From Paralvinella palmiformis (Eukaryota > Annelida > Polychaeta > Terebellida > Alvinellidae): a DNA stretch of 64,000 nucleotides. The notes beneath the pieces were generated by a model that saw only the letters and a list, made by a program, of their open reading frames with translations, searched no databases and had not been told where the DNA came from. Every line of letters begins with the position of its first letter. Within the stretch, counting starts at the first letter, position 1. The position numbers and the translations under genes were made by a program. The stretch spans positions 67,501 through 131,500 of the forward strand of contig JAODUP010000510.1 of assembly GCA_025642065.1 (NCBI GenBank). Direction: 5' to 3'. Positions 24,833 to 36,718 of this stretch are shown in pieces.

Positions 24833-26040
24833 GTTTCACATATCGATAGCCAGATCGGTAAAATTATGACAACCACAACAACAACCAGAACAACAACAAC
24901 AACAACATTTATGTTGATAAATATGAGCAGGTTTTGTCATTAAGACAAAACTCTATTAGATGTTGTTATTTTATCCCTTGACCAGGTCACAGTGACGTCA
25001 GAACGAAAGTAACCGAAACGTTGTGAACTGGTTTCGTGGAACTAAACAGGATTGACAACATCCGGATCTGACATCGTATCCCATCGGTAAGCCAAACGGT
25101 TCTAGAACTTCTAGTCAAGCGCGACAAATCCGAACTCTCCCTTTCCAGAAGCATCCCAACGCCCCCCCCCCCCCCGTCTAACGCTCTCCATCCGCGTCAT
25201 TCAAACAGCCCACCTCCTGTTCAAACACCCTTATCTTCCTGCTCCCATTACCCTTGCCTCCTGCCATTTCCAGGAAAACGGGCCTTCTGTCAGCCGGCGA
25301 GAAGCCGATTCAGTCGGGATCGATTTCATACGAGCAACTCGACGTCCCAGGATGAAGAGCACGTGATCAATTAGTTATGGTCGACACAGGCTGCCGCCGC
25401 CTCATTCACGTGCTCACCCTATGACTACACAAATGCGATAACCACGTCATGCGTGACGTTATCGACCGACCACTGATGGCGAATCTCTATCTGCAGTCGG
25501 GATCCTGTCAGCAAATTAGCCGGAAAAAATAGGACCCCTCGATAATACGGTTCGCCATCGAGGCATCTTTTCTATGACTATATTTGAATGTCGACTGGGA
25601 GGGGACAGACAAAGACACTGTGTTAATTTGGAACCGAAAACGAAACGGCGAGCTCAAAAGAAATTCAGTAATTGCTATGAAAAAACAAACGGAACTTGAA
25701 GAACGGTTTAAGAGACTTTCAGAAAGTTGAATAGTCAAATTTTAAATGGGAGGCTTCTTTTCTAGGGAGGATTCCAATTAAGGGGCAGAGAAATGTTGTC
25801 TTATTTGATTCGATCTGATAAGATCTGGAATGCTGTCATTTTCTGCTAATTAAATACATAGATTTGCATTTGGTGTCTGTCGGGTTACCTAATTACAGGA
25901 AGTAGGATCTAACATGTACTATCGGATTCAGGTATCAATGCCTCCCCCCCGCTGTCCTTAACATAGCGACGTCCTCAGCCCATAGAGTTCCCTAATTAGC
26001 CACGCCCCCCTCTCTCAAACTCTCTCCCTAACTTTCTCTC
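24833..26040. other. Intergenic, CpG-moderate, no gene seen
   Basis: Holds (CAA)n near 24883-24908, a TGACGTCA at 24993-25000, a C run at about 25162-25175, and CACGTG motifs near 25361 and 25408. No protein family is recognised. Confidence 0.45.
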
Positions 26041-26126
26041 TCTAACGAACTAGCTAACTAACTAACTCTCTTTAACTCTCTCTCTCTCCCCCCTTCTTTC
26101 TTTCTCTCTCTCTCACTAACTCTCTC

Positions 26127-26185
<59 letters not shown>

Positions 26186-26207
26186 ACTCCCCCGTCTCTC
26201 TCTTTCT

Positions 26208-26245
<38 letters not shown>

Positions 26246-26294
26246 CCCCCCTCCCCTCCCTCTCTCTCTCTCTCTCTCTCTCTTCTCCCTCTCT
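26041..26294. repeat. Long polypyrimidine (TC)n block
   Basis: About 250 bp of almost pure pyrimidine: CT repeats with CTGT, CCCC and TTTC interruptions. The minus-strand Glu/Arg-rich open frames over it are artefacts. Confidence 0.95.
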
Positions 26295-26506
26295 CAATGT
26301 GAAACTGTTCTGTAGTGTTCCCGATGATCTGGTTAAACGATAGAGGATACAGTCCGCTAGTCATCATCAGTGTATACGAAACATCGACTAATCAATGAAT
26401 TAGTCAATCAGGGAACGTCACAAATAGTTCTAATTGACACGTAATCAGTGAGTCGACGTCATATCTGATAATATGAATTATTTGCTGCGGTAACACATAT
26501 GATCAT

Positions 26507-26552
26507 CACACACGCACACACATACACACACATACACACACACACATACACA

Positions 26553-26587
<35 letters not shown>

Positions 26588-26621
26588 AGAGAGAGAGAGA
26601 GAGAGATTTAGGGACATACAT

Positions 26622-26655
<34 letters not shown>
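26507..26655. repeat. (CA)n-(TA)n-(GA)n compound microsatellite
   Basis: CACACA with ATA interruptions, then (TA)n, then two GA runs separated by a TTAGGGACATACATATAGAT spacer. Confidence 0.95.
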
Positions 26656-26659
<4 letters not shown>

Positions 26660-27285
26660 ATAGAGAATATAACACAGAAAATTAGAGAGCTCGTTAAAAT
26701 GCATAAACGGAGTCGTCATATTGGAACTGGACGGACTGGGAAATGGAAATCATATTCTCGGAAGGAAAGCTCAGCTCAATAACAATATAATACCCAGAAC
26801 TGACACGTATAATTCATTCCTCAAAAGCCAGTCATTTCATTTCTCAAGTGGCGACGTCTATCGTTAAAAATATCCGAAATGTGTTGGAATTCTCCGAGGG
26901 ACACTTACAGTCAATTATCATGTCTATCGTGTACTAAACAGCTAATATGGCAGCTGAAAGAAACTGTAGATTAATAATCCAGTTGAGAGACCGTCATTTA
27001 GTTAGGGGGAAGGTTTCTTTAATATCGAAATGGCATCAGTGACACATAATAAAACATCGCCTCCTAGATTAAGTAATTACTCTTCTGCAAAACGAATACA
27101 CGTCCAGAAACCGGGCTTCCTCGAAATAGGAGAATATTCGGATTTGTTGTTATTCATCTTTTTAATTGATCGGAAACGTGTTGGATATTAATTTGGTGAT
27201 TGGACGAATGATCAATTATCATACTTTTGGCAATCTTTACGATCTCTCTCTACTTACTTGACTGACTGTTTGTCTTGAGTGTTCA

Positions 27286-27330
<45 letters not shown>

Positions 27331-28354
27331 GAATAATTGTAATAATAATAATATCAGCTCCCAGGTAAATTGAGTAGCACTTCAGTAACATTCTAGCTTT
27401 TATAATGAACTCATTGTGTCCATTCTTATCTAGCTTCTGGCTATATTCAAGTATCGGATGAAAGCTCGTCCATTGACATTTGACACCGAGATTCGAACAT
27501 CGGTCTCCAGTGCGCAGGACGCTATCGACTACGCCATAAGGATGCGGGTTGTCGTATAATCCGGAACACTACCAGACTGGGATCGTTTGAAGCAACACAT
27601 TCTTTGTACTCCGTGTATATCCCCGTCTTCGGGTTGGAAAGGACGTTTCTACGTGGCGGTGATTAGAACGCCGTGCTACAAACGTCCAATACGTGGGTTT
27701 GGATCCACCAGTTAGTCGAATCATTTCCTAAGTAGCGGCCGTATGCCCGAGCCGTTACCAGGAGCGATAATAAACAACTCAGATCACAGGAGAATCGAAT
27801 TTAATTAACTCTTTTCAGGCCACAAACGCCAATTAGCATAAACGGTCAGGTGAAATTGTGAATAGGAAAAGGTCAAACGTCCTAAGGACCCGGAGTAGAG
27901 CGGGGCTGAATAAATATCTTGTGGCTCGTCTCCTAACTGAGTCACTTCTAATGGCTCACGACTTATAACAAGCTCAGCTTCACTAATACTCCTCACCCTC
28001 ACCCAACCCACGCACGCAAGCACGCCCCCCCCCCACACCCACACAAGCTGGCGAACACCGATTATCGCCCACTGACACCCGAGTCATATTATACATTAAG
28101 TCATTTGAAATAAAAGGGGAAATAGATGTCAGTTTTTGCGCGCGCGTTTGTAAGAGGTCAATGAGAACATTGTTTCGGTTCTGGACATGTCATCGACGGG
28201 ACGGATTTTCCCTTCAGGATCACCCGCCGGCCTAGCCCGATAAGTGGCTAAGGAGTACGGATTTCCTAGTTTCCTGGCATCGAGGTCTATAGGTCAATAA
28301 CTGCCAAGGGTCAGTTTTCATCGGTAACACCCCGCGGATCCTTCGCATTGGGGA

Positions 28355-28403
<49 letters not shown>

Positions 28404-28736
28404 GAGGAAGAAAAAATCACATCTCACTTGATGGCTTTCTTTTCACTCTCCTGTCGTGACTCCGGAAATAGGATAACATCATCCCTCTATCCTTGAGTGA
28501 AGTTCAAAATTTTGTTCTTGTTGAATAGTAATTTTGATGTTTATTTTTTGTTTCGTTCTGATTTATTTTTGTTAAATACCAATTAAAACTGTTTGTTTGT
28601 TTGTTTGTTTTGGTGACCTTAAGTTAAAAGCTACCTGGGCCTGGGCCCATATAACTAAGGGTTTATTATAATGATAAAACATTTTAGAATATTTTGAGAG
28701 AAACCGACAAAAAAAAACGAACACACACACACACTC

Positions 28737-28776
<40 letters not shown>

Positions 28777-28908
28777 ATATATATACACAAACACGCGCAC
28801 AGACAACCATTATTACGTTCGTAAATGTATGCCTGGATGGATACACAGGTACACACATATATCCACAAATAGAGATAATCTATTGATGTGTGTGTATTGT
28901 GTGTGTGA
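26656..28908. other. Intergenic with several microsatellites and tRNA-like traces
   Basis: Includes (AAT)n at about 27289-27352, (CA)n-(GA)n at about 28352-28400 and (TA)n at about 28740-28773. On the minus strand about 27470-27545 has a B-box-like CGATGTTCGAATCTCGG, and on the plus strand about 27650-27715 has GTGGGTTTGGATCCACC. Both are possible old SINE heads. No gene is supported. Confidence 0.45.
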
Positions 28909-28930
28909 TTTAGCTGTGTATAATAAGGCA

Positions 28931-28936
<6 letters not shown>
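28909..28936 (-). repeat. Small fragment of repeat R
   Basis: The reverse complement of TTTAGCTGTGTATAATAAGG and the adjoining CACAG equals the end of the hairpin block of repeat R (54322-54348 and 56562-56583). It abuts a (TG)n tract, as the 56.6-kb copy abuts (CA)n. Confidence 0.6.
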
Positions 28937-28961
<25 letters not shown>

Positions 28962-28979
28962 CATACATATATTCTTATA

Positions 28980-29022
<43 letters not shown>
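28937..29022. repeat. (TG)n-(TA)n microsatellite
   Basis: About 25 bp of TG, a short bridge, then (TA)n at about 28982-29021. Confidence 0.9.
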
Positions 29023-29023
<1 letters not shown>

Positions 29024-29352
29024 CAATTGTTAATATGTATCTTATTAAATAACTGATACATAAACTGGTGTATTTATTGATTCGCTAGGCCACACAAATT
29101 ACTACACATATCAATCATTATACCGATATTACATGTATATGGAACTATATCAGTCACAGAATACAGCACCCACTGTAATATATGCGGCCAGATTATCACA
29201 CACACACACACACACACAAATACACACACACACACGCACACAACACACACGCACATATATACAAAAACGTGTAACAATTCTCACGCACACGCATGAACAC
29301 ACAGTACAGTCAGACATGCACGCATACAATCTGATACATAATATATCTACCC

Positions 29353-29395
<43 letters not shown>

Positions 29396-29528
29396 CGTAA
29401 ATACAAACACGCGCGTTCATCTATTTACGCAGTTCCACTGACACAAGCACGCATGTCTCAGCACGAACACAAAGGTGCAGCAGGCACAATACAATAAAGC
29501 ACACACACCGATAGCTGCGTGTCGGTGA
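29023..29528. other. Intergenic with (CA)n and (TA)n-(TG)n
   Basis: (CA)n at about 29198-29250 and (TA)n-(TG)n at about 29354-29395. This lies upstream of the KCTD12-like gene; nothing coding is seen. Confidence 0.6.
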
Positions 29529-30982
29529 ATGCCAACCTACCCAACGTTTCCTACGTCCCCTGCCCGCAGAGCCTGCCTCGAGTGCCTGCCGCGCCCGCCC
29601 GCCTGCCCGCCCGCCTGCCAGCCAGCCAGCCAGTGTACCGTCTCAGCCAGCCAACGAGCGAGAAGCAGGAGATGTGAGGCGGAGGCCATGACATTACGAT
29701 ACCATCCACCGTCCAGAGTATCCGTCATCCACGAGCCCCTGTAACCACAACAACAGTCTGTGGGGTCGGACCCGGAGTTAGCCCGACTGGAGTACACCCA
29801 AACGCCGCCATAATCACTAACATCCGGTTCCGGTGTACGGGCAAAGTAACAAGCCGGCTAGATATCGGTCGTCAATAATATCACATCTCAGGGAGTGAGA
29901 GGGGGTCAGGACGAAGGGAAGCGCCGAGTCCTGGATTTCAGTTCGTCAGACGGCATTCCGCGCGCTAGCCAAGTGGGGAACCCGGCCGGTCTATCGCAGC
30001 ACGGAGACACGCGGACGCAGGCACACGCATACACACCCGCGCGCACACACGCACACAGACGCACACACACACACAGGCCGGCTGTATGGTCGCAGCAGCA
30101 GCTAGCTTTGTGACCGCGGTTGTCTTGGACACCAACCAGCACTCGGGCTCCTGCCAGTGACTACACCAACACGCTGGGGACACGACGAGGCTAGACGGGA
30201 GACAGGCACACAGGGCTACAGACCGGAACGGGATAACAGTCACTGAGAGGGAGAGAGGTAGAGCGGCAGAGATAGAGGGAAATAGAGACACGCATGCACA
30301 CGGAGAGAGACATATAAAGGGCACGGAGAGATAGAGGGACACAGAGGGAGACAGCCACGGAGCATCTCAGCACGGGACAAAAACAATACCAACAGACCGG
30401 CATAGAAGAACGCGCTTCTGTAAATAATCTGTCTGTTGGAAGGATTGATTGACGTCCAACTGGTCTCGGATTAATGACATTATTTCTCGGTGTCGGTATT
30501 CATATCGCGTGTTATTGCCTAATAGAGAGAGAGAGAGAGAGAGGGCTCCGGTCAGATTGTTTCACATCAGGCCAATACTTGGTCTTCTCGCTCCGATTCT
30601 CCCTCCGCGTCTGAGCTACGTGGGCCAACCGTCGTTCTGTTGATCGCTAGGTGGCGCGGCCAATCGTCAACGTGAACGCGTGCAATACTAAAGCCATACT
30701 GGCGACGTCTGGCGTGCTGTTACTAGGCTTGATACCACGTATCTGGAGAGTGGCCCTAGAAGGTGTCTTATAGCACGGATCTCGTATGATAGACGTTCTC
30801 CTATAACCATCAGCCTCCTTCATCATCATCACCATCACCAGCATCATCATCCTCGACATCATCATAGCTCGCCTGCCTATCTGACACTCGGAGACGGACC
30901 CAGGAGGCACTTGACGGTATTCGGCTCCCGGAAGTCCAACACGCCCTTCAGTCGCGGCATTTGGATCGTTCATTGAGGAGCG
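29529..30982 (+). promoter_or_regulatory. CpG-rich 5' region of the KCTD12-like gene
   Basis: The sequence turns GC- and CpG-rich at about 29550, with CCGCC/GCCAGCC-rich runs, and stays so to the start codon apart from short CA and GA tracts. A TATA-like TATAAAGG lies at 30313-30320, 660 bp before the ATG. The transcription start is unknown, so promoter and 5' UTR cannot be divided. Small frames on both strands here have no recognisable domain. Confidence 0.4.
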
Positions 30983-31738
30983 ATGGCCGACGAAGCGACG
31001 TCGATAGTTGAACTGAACGTCGGTGGTGTCTTCTACACGTCGTCGATGGCGACGCTGCTGAAGGAGCCCGACTCGCTGCTAGCCCAGCTGTTCAGCCAGA
31101 AGGGTAAGTCACAGCTGGTCAAGGATAACAAGGGGCGCATCTTTCTGGATAGGGATGGGGTCCTGTTCCGCTACGTTCTGGATTACCTCCGCAACCAGAC
31201 GCTCATTCTGCCGGAGAACTTCCACGAGAAGGAGCGCCTGAAGCAGGAGGCCGAGTACTTCCGGTTGACCAATATGGTAAAGTCGGTCAACGCTGCCGTC
31301 ATCGCTAGTACCCGCAAGCTGCCGCCCATATCGAGCGTCAACTATACCGGAAATGACGCCTGCGTCTCGCGCGGCTTCATCATACTCGGCTACCGCGGCA
31401 CGTTCGCGTTCGGTCGCGACGGCCTGGCCGACGTCAAGTTCCGGAAGCTGTCCCGACTGCTCGTTTCCGGTCGGGTCTGCCTCTGTCGGGAGGTGTTCGG
31501 CGACACGCTGAACGAGAGCCGCGACCCGGATCGCGGTACGTCGGATCGCTACACGGCCAGGTTCTTCCTGAAGCACAGCTTCATTGAGCAGGCGTTCGAC
31601 ATGCTCCAGGAGGCCAACTTCAAACTGGTTGGCTGCTGCGGATCCGGAACGAACAGCGCCGGAGAGGTGAAGCCCGGGATGGATTCGGAGGAGAGCAAGT
31701 GGAACCATTACAACGAGTTTATATTCTCTAGAGATTAA
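30983..31738 (+). CDS. KCTD12: BTB/POZ (T1) and H1 domain protein, KCTD8/12/16 family
   Basis: An intronless 251-codon gene. Residues about 7-103 are a KCTD-type T1/BTB domain (ELNVGG at 10-15, LDRDGVLFRYVLDYLR at 55-70, EAEYF at 89-93). Residues about 130-250 are the H1 domain unique to KCTD8/12/16 (GFIILGYRGTFAFGRD, then EVFGDTLNESRDPDR at 170-184, then SFIEQAFDML). In vertebrates these proteins form oligomers, bind the GABA-B2 receptor tail through T1 and speed desensitisation of G-protein signalling. The linker is only about 26 residues, much shorter than in human KCTD12 (about 325 aa in total). The ATG has G at -3 and +4 and sits just ahead of the conserved domain. The symbol marks the family; assignment among paralogues 8, 12 and 16 is not meaningful without a tree. 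Confidence 0.95.
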   Translation: MADEATSIVELNVGGVFYTSSMATLLKEPDSLLAQLFSQKGKSQLVKDNKGRIFLDRDGVLFRYVLDYLRNQTLILPENFHEKERLKQEAEYFRLTNMVKSVNAAVIASTRKLPPISSVNYTGNDACVSRGFIILGYRGTFAFGRDGLADVKFRKLSRLLVSGRVCLCREVFGDTLNESRDPDRGTSDRYTARFFLKHSFIEQAFDMLQEANFKLVGCCGSGTNSAGEVKPGMDSEESKWNHYNEFIFSRD

Positions 31739-32460
31739 CCGGCGGATGGTCGGTACCACCGGAAGATGGCACGGTACCACCGGAAGATGGCACGACGGAA
31801 GTGCGACGGCCAATGACGACCTCTCCCGACGACTTGATCCTTACGTGCGCATTATTGAGTACGTGCGCATAAGTGTATATGTGTGTATGTTTTTTGTTTG
31901 TGTTTGTGTGTGTGTGTGTGTGTGTACTTTAAGAGTAGGTTCTTGCTGCCCGAATTCCGATTTCGGCAGGACCGACAACCAATCATATATCAAGAATGTG
32001 ATGCGACGACGAACAAATCCGCTTGCGCTATGCATATACCGTTAGGATCTACCGGATACGAACTCGGAACGGCTCGGATGGTGATCGATAGTGATCCGGA
32101 TTGCGTCGCTGCGTGCTAACGGTTGACCACATCGACGTGCTGCGATTGGCCGAAGGCGGGAGACACTTTCCCGGATACGGCGGAGACCAAAACTAACAGA
32201 CACTAGGTGGCGCTTCGCTTAAGTGAATCTCTATTTCTGTGTACGTGTATGGATAATGAACGTGAGTCGTTGAGAGATGGGCTGATTATCTGTAATCCAA
32301 AAACATGTATCTGTGCGATTCTTCTTTTCTTTTAGAGTTACTACTATGTATACATCTGTGTGCGTGCGTGCGTGATTGCGTGTGTGCGTGCGTGTGTGCA
32401 TGCGCTTGTCTGTTTACCATAGACGTTCGTATGTGCGTTTTTTAAACGGTATGCATAACA
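31739..32460 (+). other. Downstream region of the KCTD12-like gene
   Basis: Starts with a tandem GGTACCACCGGAAGATGGCAC duplicated at about 31751-31791. A (TG)n tract follows at about 31900-31925 and GTGCGTGC repeats at about 32357-32405. The 3' UTR probably lies here. I saw no clear AATAAA signal in this stretch. Confidence 0.4.
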
Positions 32461-32482
32461 CTGATGCCACTGGCGGAACATA

Positions 32483-32522
<40 letters not shown>

Positions 32523-34108
32523 TGTCGGCTCAAGATGTACATATATAAATATATTTATGGGTGTTACACGATTATACTGATATAAAACACAATTTACTTG
32601 TAGTATTGTTTTCATATTGTTTCCTATTATCATCCCCCCCCTCTCCCCATCCATCAAGCCATTTGTTGACCTGACTATAGACAGTTCTATCACGATATCA
32701 CCTTGTCAGACGTGTGACATTCGTGCCACGTCAGCGTACACCGTTCCCGATTCTACTCACATTCGTATTAATTCCGAGCTCGTTTTTTTACTGAAGGCGG
32801 CTGACACAGTAACTGGATTGGCCTTTCATTCGTCCATTGGTCGATTTCGCACACGTTTATAGCAGAATTACCTTCAAGCGTTCTTAACGTTACTATAGAA
32901 CGCCATACAACAGCCGTGATCGAAGCGTAAATGTATCGATCTGTTTGATCTACAATTTTATTACGAGCCAACAGCAGAAGCCATAATCATGGAAAGGGCG
33001 GACGGGGGGGGGGGGGTAGATGATGTAGCTATCGATAAGCGACATTTTTAGCTGCTGGGCTACAAAATGGTTAGAACCATCATCTAATTTCAAGTTACAC
33101 ATCGGGTGCTGTCTGGATCAGATGTTAGCTGCATATATGTCGCCTGAACAATGATGCTAACGATGTCAACAACGATATGTTATCCGATTCAGAAAACTCC
33201 TTTGACCAATTACCAAATTTTCAGCCGAACCGTTAACGATGAACCATTTGAGGAGGAGTCTTTGAGGTACGGTTTGAGGTATTCAATCGAGCGATGATCC
33301 ACTTGGGAGTTGAGCGTAAACGAGTTGTTTAGCCTCGTCTTTTGGTCACACCTGGGACAAAATGTCCCCGGGTCTGACACGTCCGGAATCGTGTATATGT
33401 TTATGTAAGCGTGTGAGACGTCGACGAATGGGATTTGTCGGGATTTAATCGTTCTTTCCTGATTGCTGTCCTTGGTTGGCGTGTAACAAATTGGTTCATT
33501 TACGATTAAAGATCTGACGGAGCACGTGATGGAGGGCTCGATATTCAAAGCCCGATGAGCTGGGGTATGTCCTCTGAGTACAAATATTTTATGATGCCCA
33601 TCATCATCGTCGTCACCATCATCATCATTATCGTCACCATCATCATCATCATCGCCATTCAATTTCATTTCTGGACCTTACTTCCCAATCTGAAAGGTGC
33701 CCTGTCCCAGCAGTGAAGTCAACCAGCCTTTGATCCAAACCAAACCGGGACACGATAGTGTGATACCTATATACCTTAAAGGTTCCGTATAAAACACTGC
33801 GATATAACGAAATAGTAACTTAAACCGAAATGGCTTGCTGGTCCGGACAAGCTCCTGACTTAAAACTGACTTAATACGACGTGATTTTCAGATTCCAGTA
33901 CCCAACTATTACTATAAATGTTAGAAACTTGTTTGCTGTGTTTTCAATTCGCTGCCCAGTGACTATAATGCGATCGTTATGATAATTGCGACCTTTTTGA
34001 AATTGACACTCGTGTTTAACATAATAATTGTGATTGGTAAAAACTGCGATCAATAAGAATTTTGGGTAAAGCTCATGGAACTGTTTAGCCCACTGACGAT
34101 GACAGGAG
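32461..34108. other. Intergenic, one weak minus-strand frame
   Basis: (TA)n at about 32487-32521, a G run near 33004-33016 and a (CAT)n-rich stretch at about 33598-33656. A 152-codon minus-strand frame (33668-33210) starts with Asp codons from the repeat and continues into non-repetitive sequence. It has no recognised domain, and I treat it as unsupported. Confidence 0.4.
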
Positions 34109-34302
34109 TGATGATGATGATGATTGATGTTTTACGGCTACTTTTGTGCACATGGCAGGCTAAATGGGCGGAGCGACCTCCAAAGGTAATGAGGCGAAGT
34201 CAAAAACGAAACAACCTTCAGATATGCCCACGCCGAGATTCGAACACGGGTGGTAGTGGTCTGTGGTCCACCACGCTACCGCTAGACCACGGAGGCGCCC
34301 CT
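34109..34302 (-). mobile_element. SINE family 1, full length
   Basis: Minus-strand copy with (ATC)n tail at the left edge, GTAGCCGTAAAACATC, CTTTGGAGGTCGCTC, a TCTGAAGGTTGTTTC centre, B-box CGTGTTCGAATCTCGG and head CTCCGTGGTCTAGCGGTAGC. No clean target duplication was recognised. Confidence 0.9.
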
Positions 34303-34968
34303 CTATGACGCGAATACACTGTTCTACAAACTGCTGTACAGCAAGTCATTAGTGCTCAAGGATGATTGGTGTCATGAGCAGGAAAAGATCAAAAGAAGTG
34401 TTGACCATTCTACTCAATGATAACATGACTGAGAGAAAGAGAGGGAGGGAGGGTGGGAAAGATTGGCAAAACATCAAAACTAGGATGCTTCAAAGGGGTC
34501 AAATAACGTTCCATTCCTTATGGTAGCAACAAAAGGCACGGATGACATCTTCACTATTCTCGGAGTGAGTCTGCGCAGACAATGGTCGTAAATTCACTGC
34601 CACAAAACGGAAGATTGCCATGGTTTTAGAGAATTAATTATATTTCTTCCAACCAGAGATCACGAAATATATTACAACCGTGTCTACCAATCTATTGTTT
34701 TCATTTTCTCCAATTATCGCTCAGTACGTCGATTGTTGCCATTGGACATTTGGCATTTAAATTTGTAAAACCTGGATACTCGAAATCCCATAAGAACGAA
34801 ACCAACTTTTCTTGTATACTCGTTCTCTCATATAAGAATATAGGAGCCGTTCCTAATCTCAAGGTCTGACTGATGTATTTGATGTTTGTAGGATTTCATT
34901 ACCAAGGAATGACCAGTCGGTCATAAGAGATGTGACCAGTATCGAAGTTAAACAAACTACTCATCCAG
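34303..34968. other. Intergenic, no gene seen
   Basis: Unique sequence between two SINE copies. Confidence 0.5.
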
Positions 34969-34981
34969 TCACTCTTTAAAG

Positions 34982-35187
34982 ATGATGATGATGATGATGA
35001 TGATGATTGATATTTTACCGCCACTTTTTGTGCGCGTGGTAGGCTAAGTGGGCCGAGTGACCTCCAAAGGTAATGAAGCGAAGTCAAAGATAAAACACCC
35101 TTCAGATATGCCCAAGCCGAGATTCGAACTCAGGTGGTAGTGATCTGTGGTCCAACGCGCTGCCGCTATACCATGGAGGCGGCCTAC
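34982..35187 (-). mobile_element. SINE family 1, full length, perfect target duplication
   Basis: Minus-strand copy with all blocks: (ATC)n tail, CGGTAAAATATC, GGAGGTCACTCGGCCC, ATATCTGAAGGGTGTTTTAT, B box GAGTTCGAATCTCGG, and head CTCCATGGTATAGCGGCAGC. It is flanked by TCACTCTTTAAAG at 34969-34981 and again at 35188-35200, a perfect 13-bp target duplication that implies recent insertion. Confidence 0.95.
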
Positions 35188-35200
35188 TCACTCTTTAAAG

Positions 35201-36261
35201 AACGTCTACCTATAAACGTCTACTTACGCTCACAGTCTGGAATATTTTCTGATCTAATAATATGAATGAATCTCATTATCATTGTGTCTAGGATGTTCAA
35301 AACCCACATCGAGATCATTATCTTGGAATGACGTCTAATCCTTTGCGCTACCTAGCAACGAGTTAGTAATCTTAAATAAATTGATTGCACCTTTGTTTAA
35401 GCTGCAGCTATGTACATATTTCGGTTTACAATACAGCTCTTGTTGTAAACTTAGCCGCATCGATGGTTTCGGGTGTTGACAAACCTCCTTGCCTTCCACT
35501 GTTCTCACCGACAATTGTTTTTCATCCGCACGCGTTAAGGCCAGAAAATTAAGTAAATGTGCCGTTTGTTCAGATAAAGCTTTCTCTGTCCGTGTGCCTT
35601 TTGACTTCCGCCCTCAGCAACCCGATTTTGTTGGATGGCTCATCGATGGGAGTTCTTTGAAGTTCGTCAATTGTCGAGACCAGTTTTATAACCGACGTGA
35701 TATCGCCGAGGAAGGAAACCTTTCGACTAGCGCAAGGTGAAATGTGGATAGAAAGTGTCTGAACTATGGCTGTATCGCATCGCACGCACACGCACACACA
35801 CACAGACACACAGAGGCACATACACACACACACTCACACACACATATAAAACATACACACTTACAGTCACACGCACGCACACACACACACACGCACACGC
35901 ACGCACACACACACACACAAACATACACACAGGTGCGCGCCTGCTCTCTCCTGTACGGGCCTGCTGTTTGGAGTTTACATTTCGATCGACGTCAGTGTTA
36001 TACTAAACCCATCCAAAGGTACGAGGTTACACACGTTTATTGATGTTGGCCACAAAGTAAACAGAATTGAAGCGACGTTAAGGCACGGCTGCGTGTTATA
36101 TCCAAATAAGCGAAGGCCCAGATCTGGAAAATGGGTTGTCGGTGGCGTAGATACATCCTCCTGATTTAAGACCATTGGACGGGGATGAAGCATTTATAAC
36201 ACCCCATCACACCCCTACCTCGCTACGCCCCATACTAAACAGAACATGTAAAACTTATTGC
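35201..36261. other. Intergenic with a CA block
   Basis: Unique DNA plus a (CA)n tract with CG, AG and AT interruptions at about 35785-35933. The frame at 35489-35740 has no recognised domain. Confidence 0.5.
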
Positions 36262-36362
36262 TGCCTTAAGGCCATAAGGTAGGCTAAATGGGCTGAGCGA
36301 CCTGGGGTTTGAGCCCAGGTGCTATAGATCTGTGGTCAGCCGCACTACCAGCTAGGCCATAC
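36262..36362 (-). mobile_element. SINE family 1, internally deleted
   Basis: Keeps the distal part (AGGTCGCTCAGCCCATTTAG) and the head, with B box TGGGCTCAAACCCC and head TGGCCTAGCTGGTAG. It lacks the central block and the tail. Confidence 0.6.
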
Positions 36363-36553
36363 ATACACAGAAACTTCCATTCCTACAAACAAACATTTCT
36401 CGACCAATTAGTTTTCTCTCTTACTGTGATGTCTTACCAGAGAGTCTCTATTATCACAGTTGCCGATTTACTTCCAGGAAGTCAATTTGAAAAATATTTA
36501 TTATTTGGATTGGTGCCAGATTTCCGTAGATTTTCCTGGATAGCAGCAACAGC

Positions 36554-36655
36554 AACAACATCAACAGCGAAAATAACAACAACATCAACAGCGAAAATAA
36601 CAACAACATCAACAGCGAAAATAACAACAACATCAACAGCGAAAATAACAACAAC
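36554..36655. repeat. 24-bp minisatellite, about 4 copies
   Basis: Unit CAACAACATCAACAGCGAAA plus ATAA, repeated at 24-bp steps. Being a multiple of three, it keeps several frames open (Thr/Ser/Ala/Lys/Ile peptides). Confidence 0.9.
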
Positions 36656-36718
36656 AGCAAAGACGATGACCATCACAGGAATGTAATAACCAAGAAACTA
36701 TAATTTACTATAAAACTT

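Noticed and set aside
26058..26367. Glu/Arg-rich minus-strand frames
   Set aside because: They are translations of the TC/GA microsatellite.
31109..31813. 234-codon minus-strand frame opposite the KCTD12-like gene
   Set aside because: It lies antisense to a clearly conserved plus-strand coding region; its openness follows from the GC-rich codon use of the real gene, and it has no recognisable domain.
33210..33668. 152-codon minus-strand frame starting with an Asp-rich stretch
   Set aside because: The start is encoded by a GAT/CAT triplet repeat and the rest has no known domain, splice context or repeat homology.
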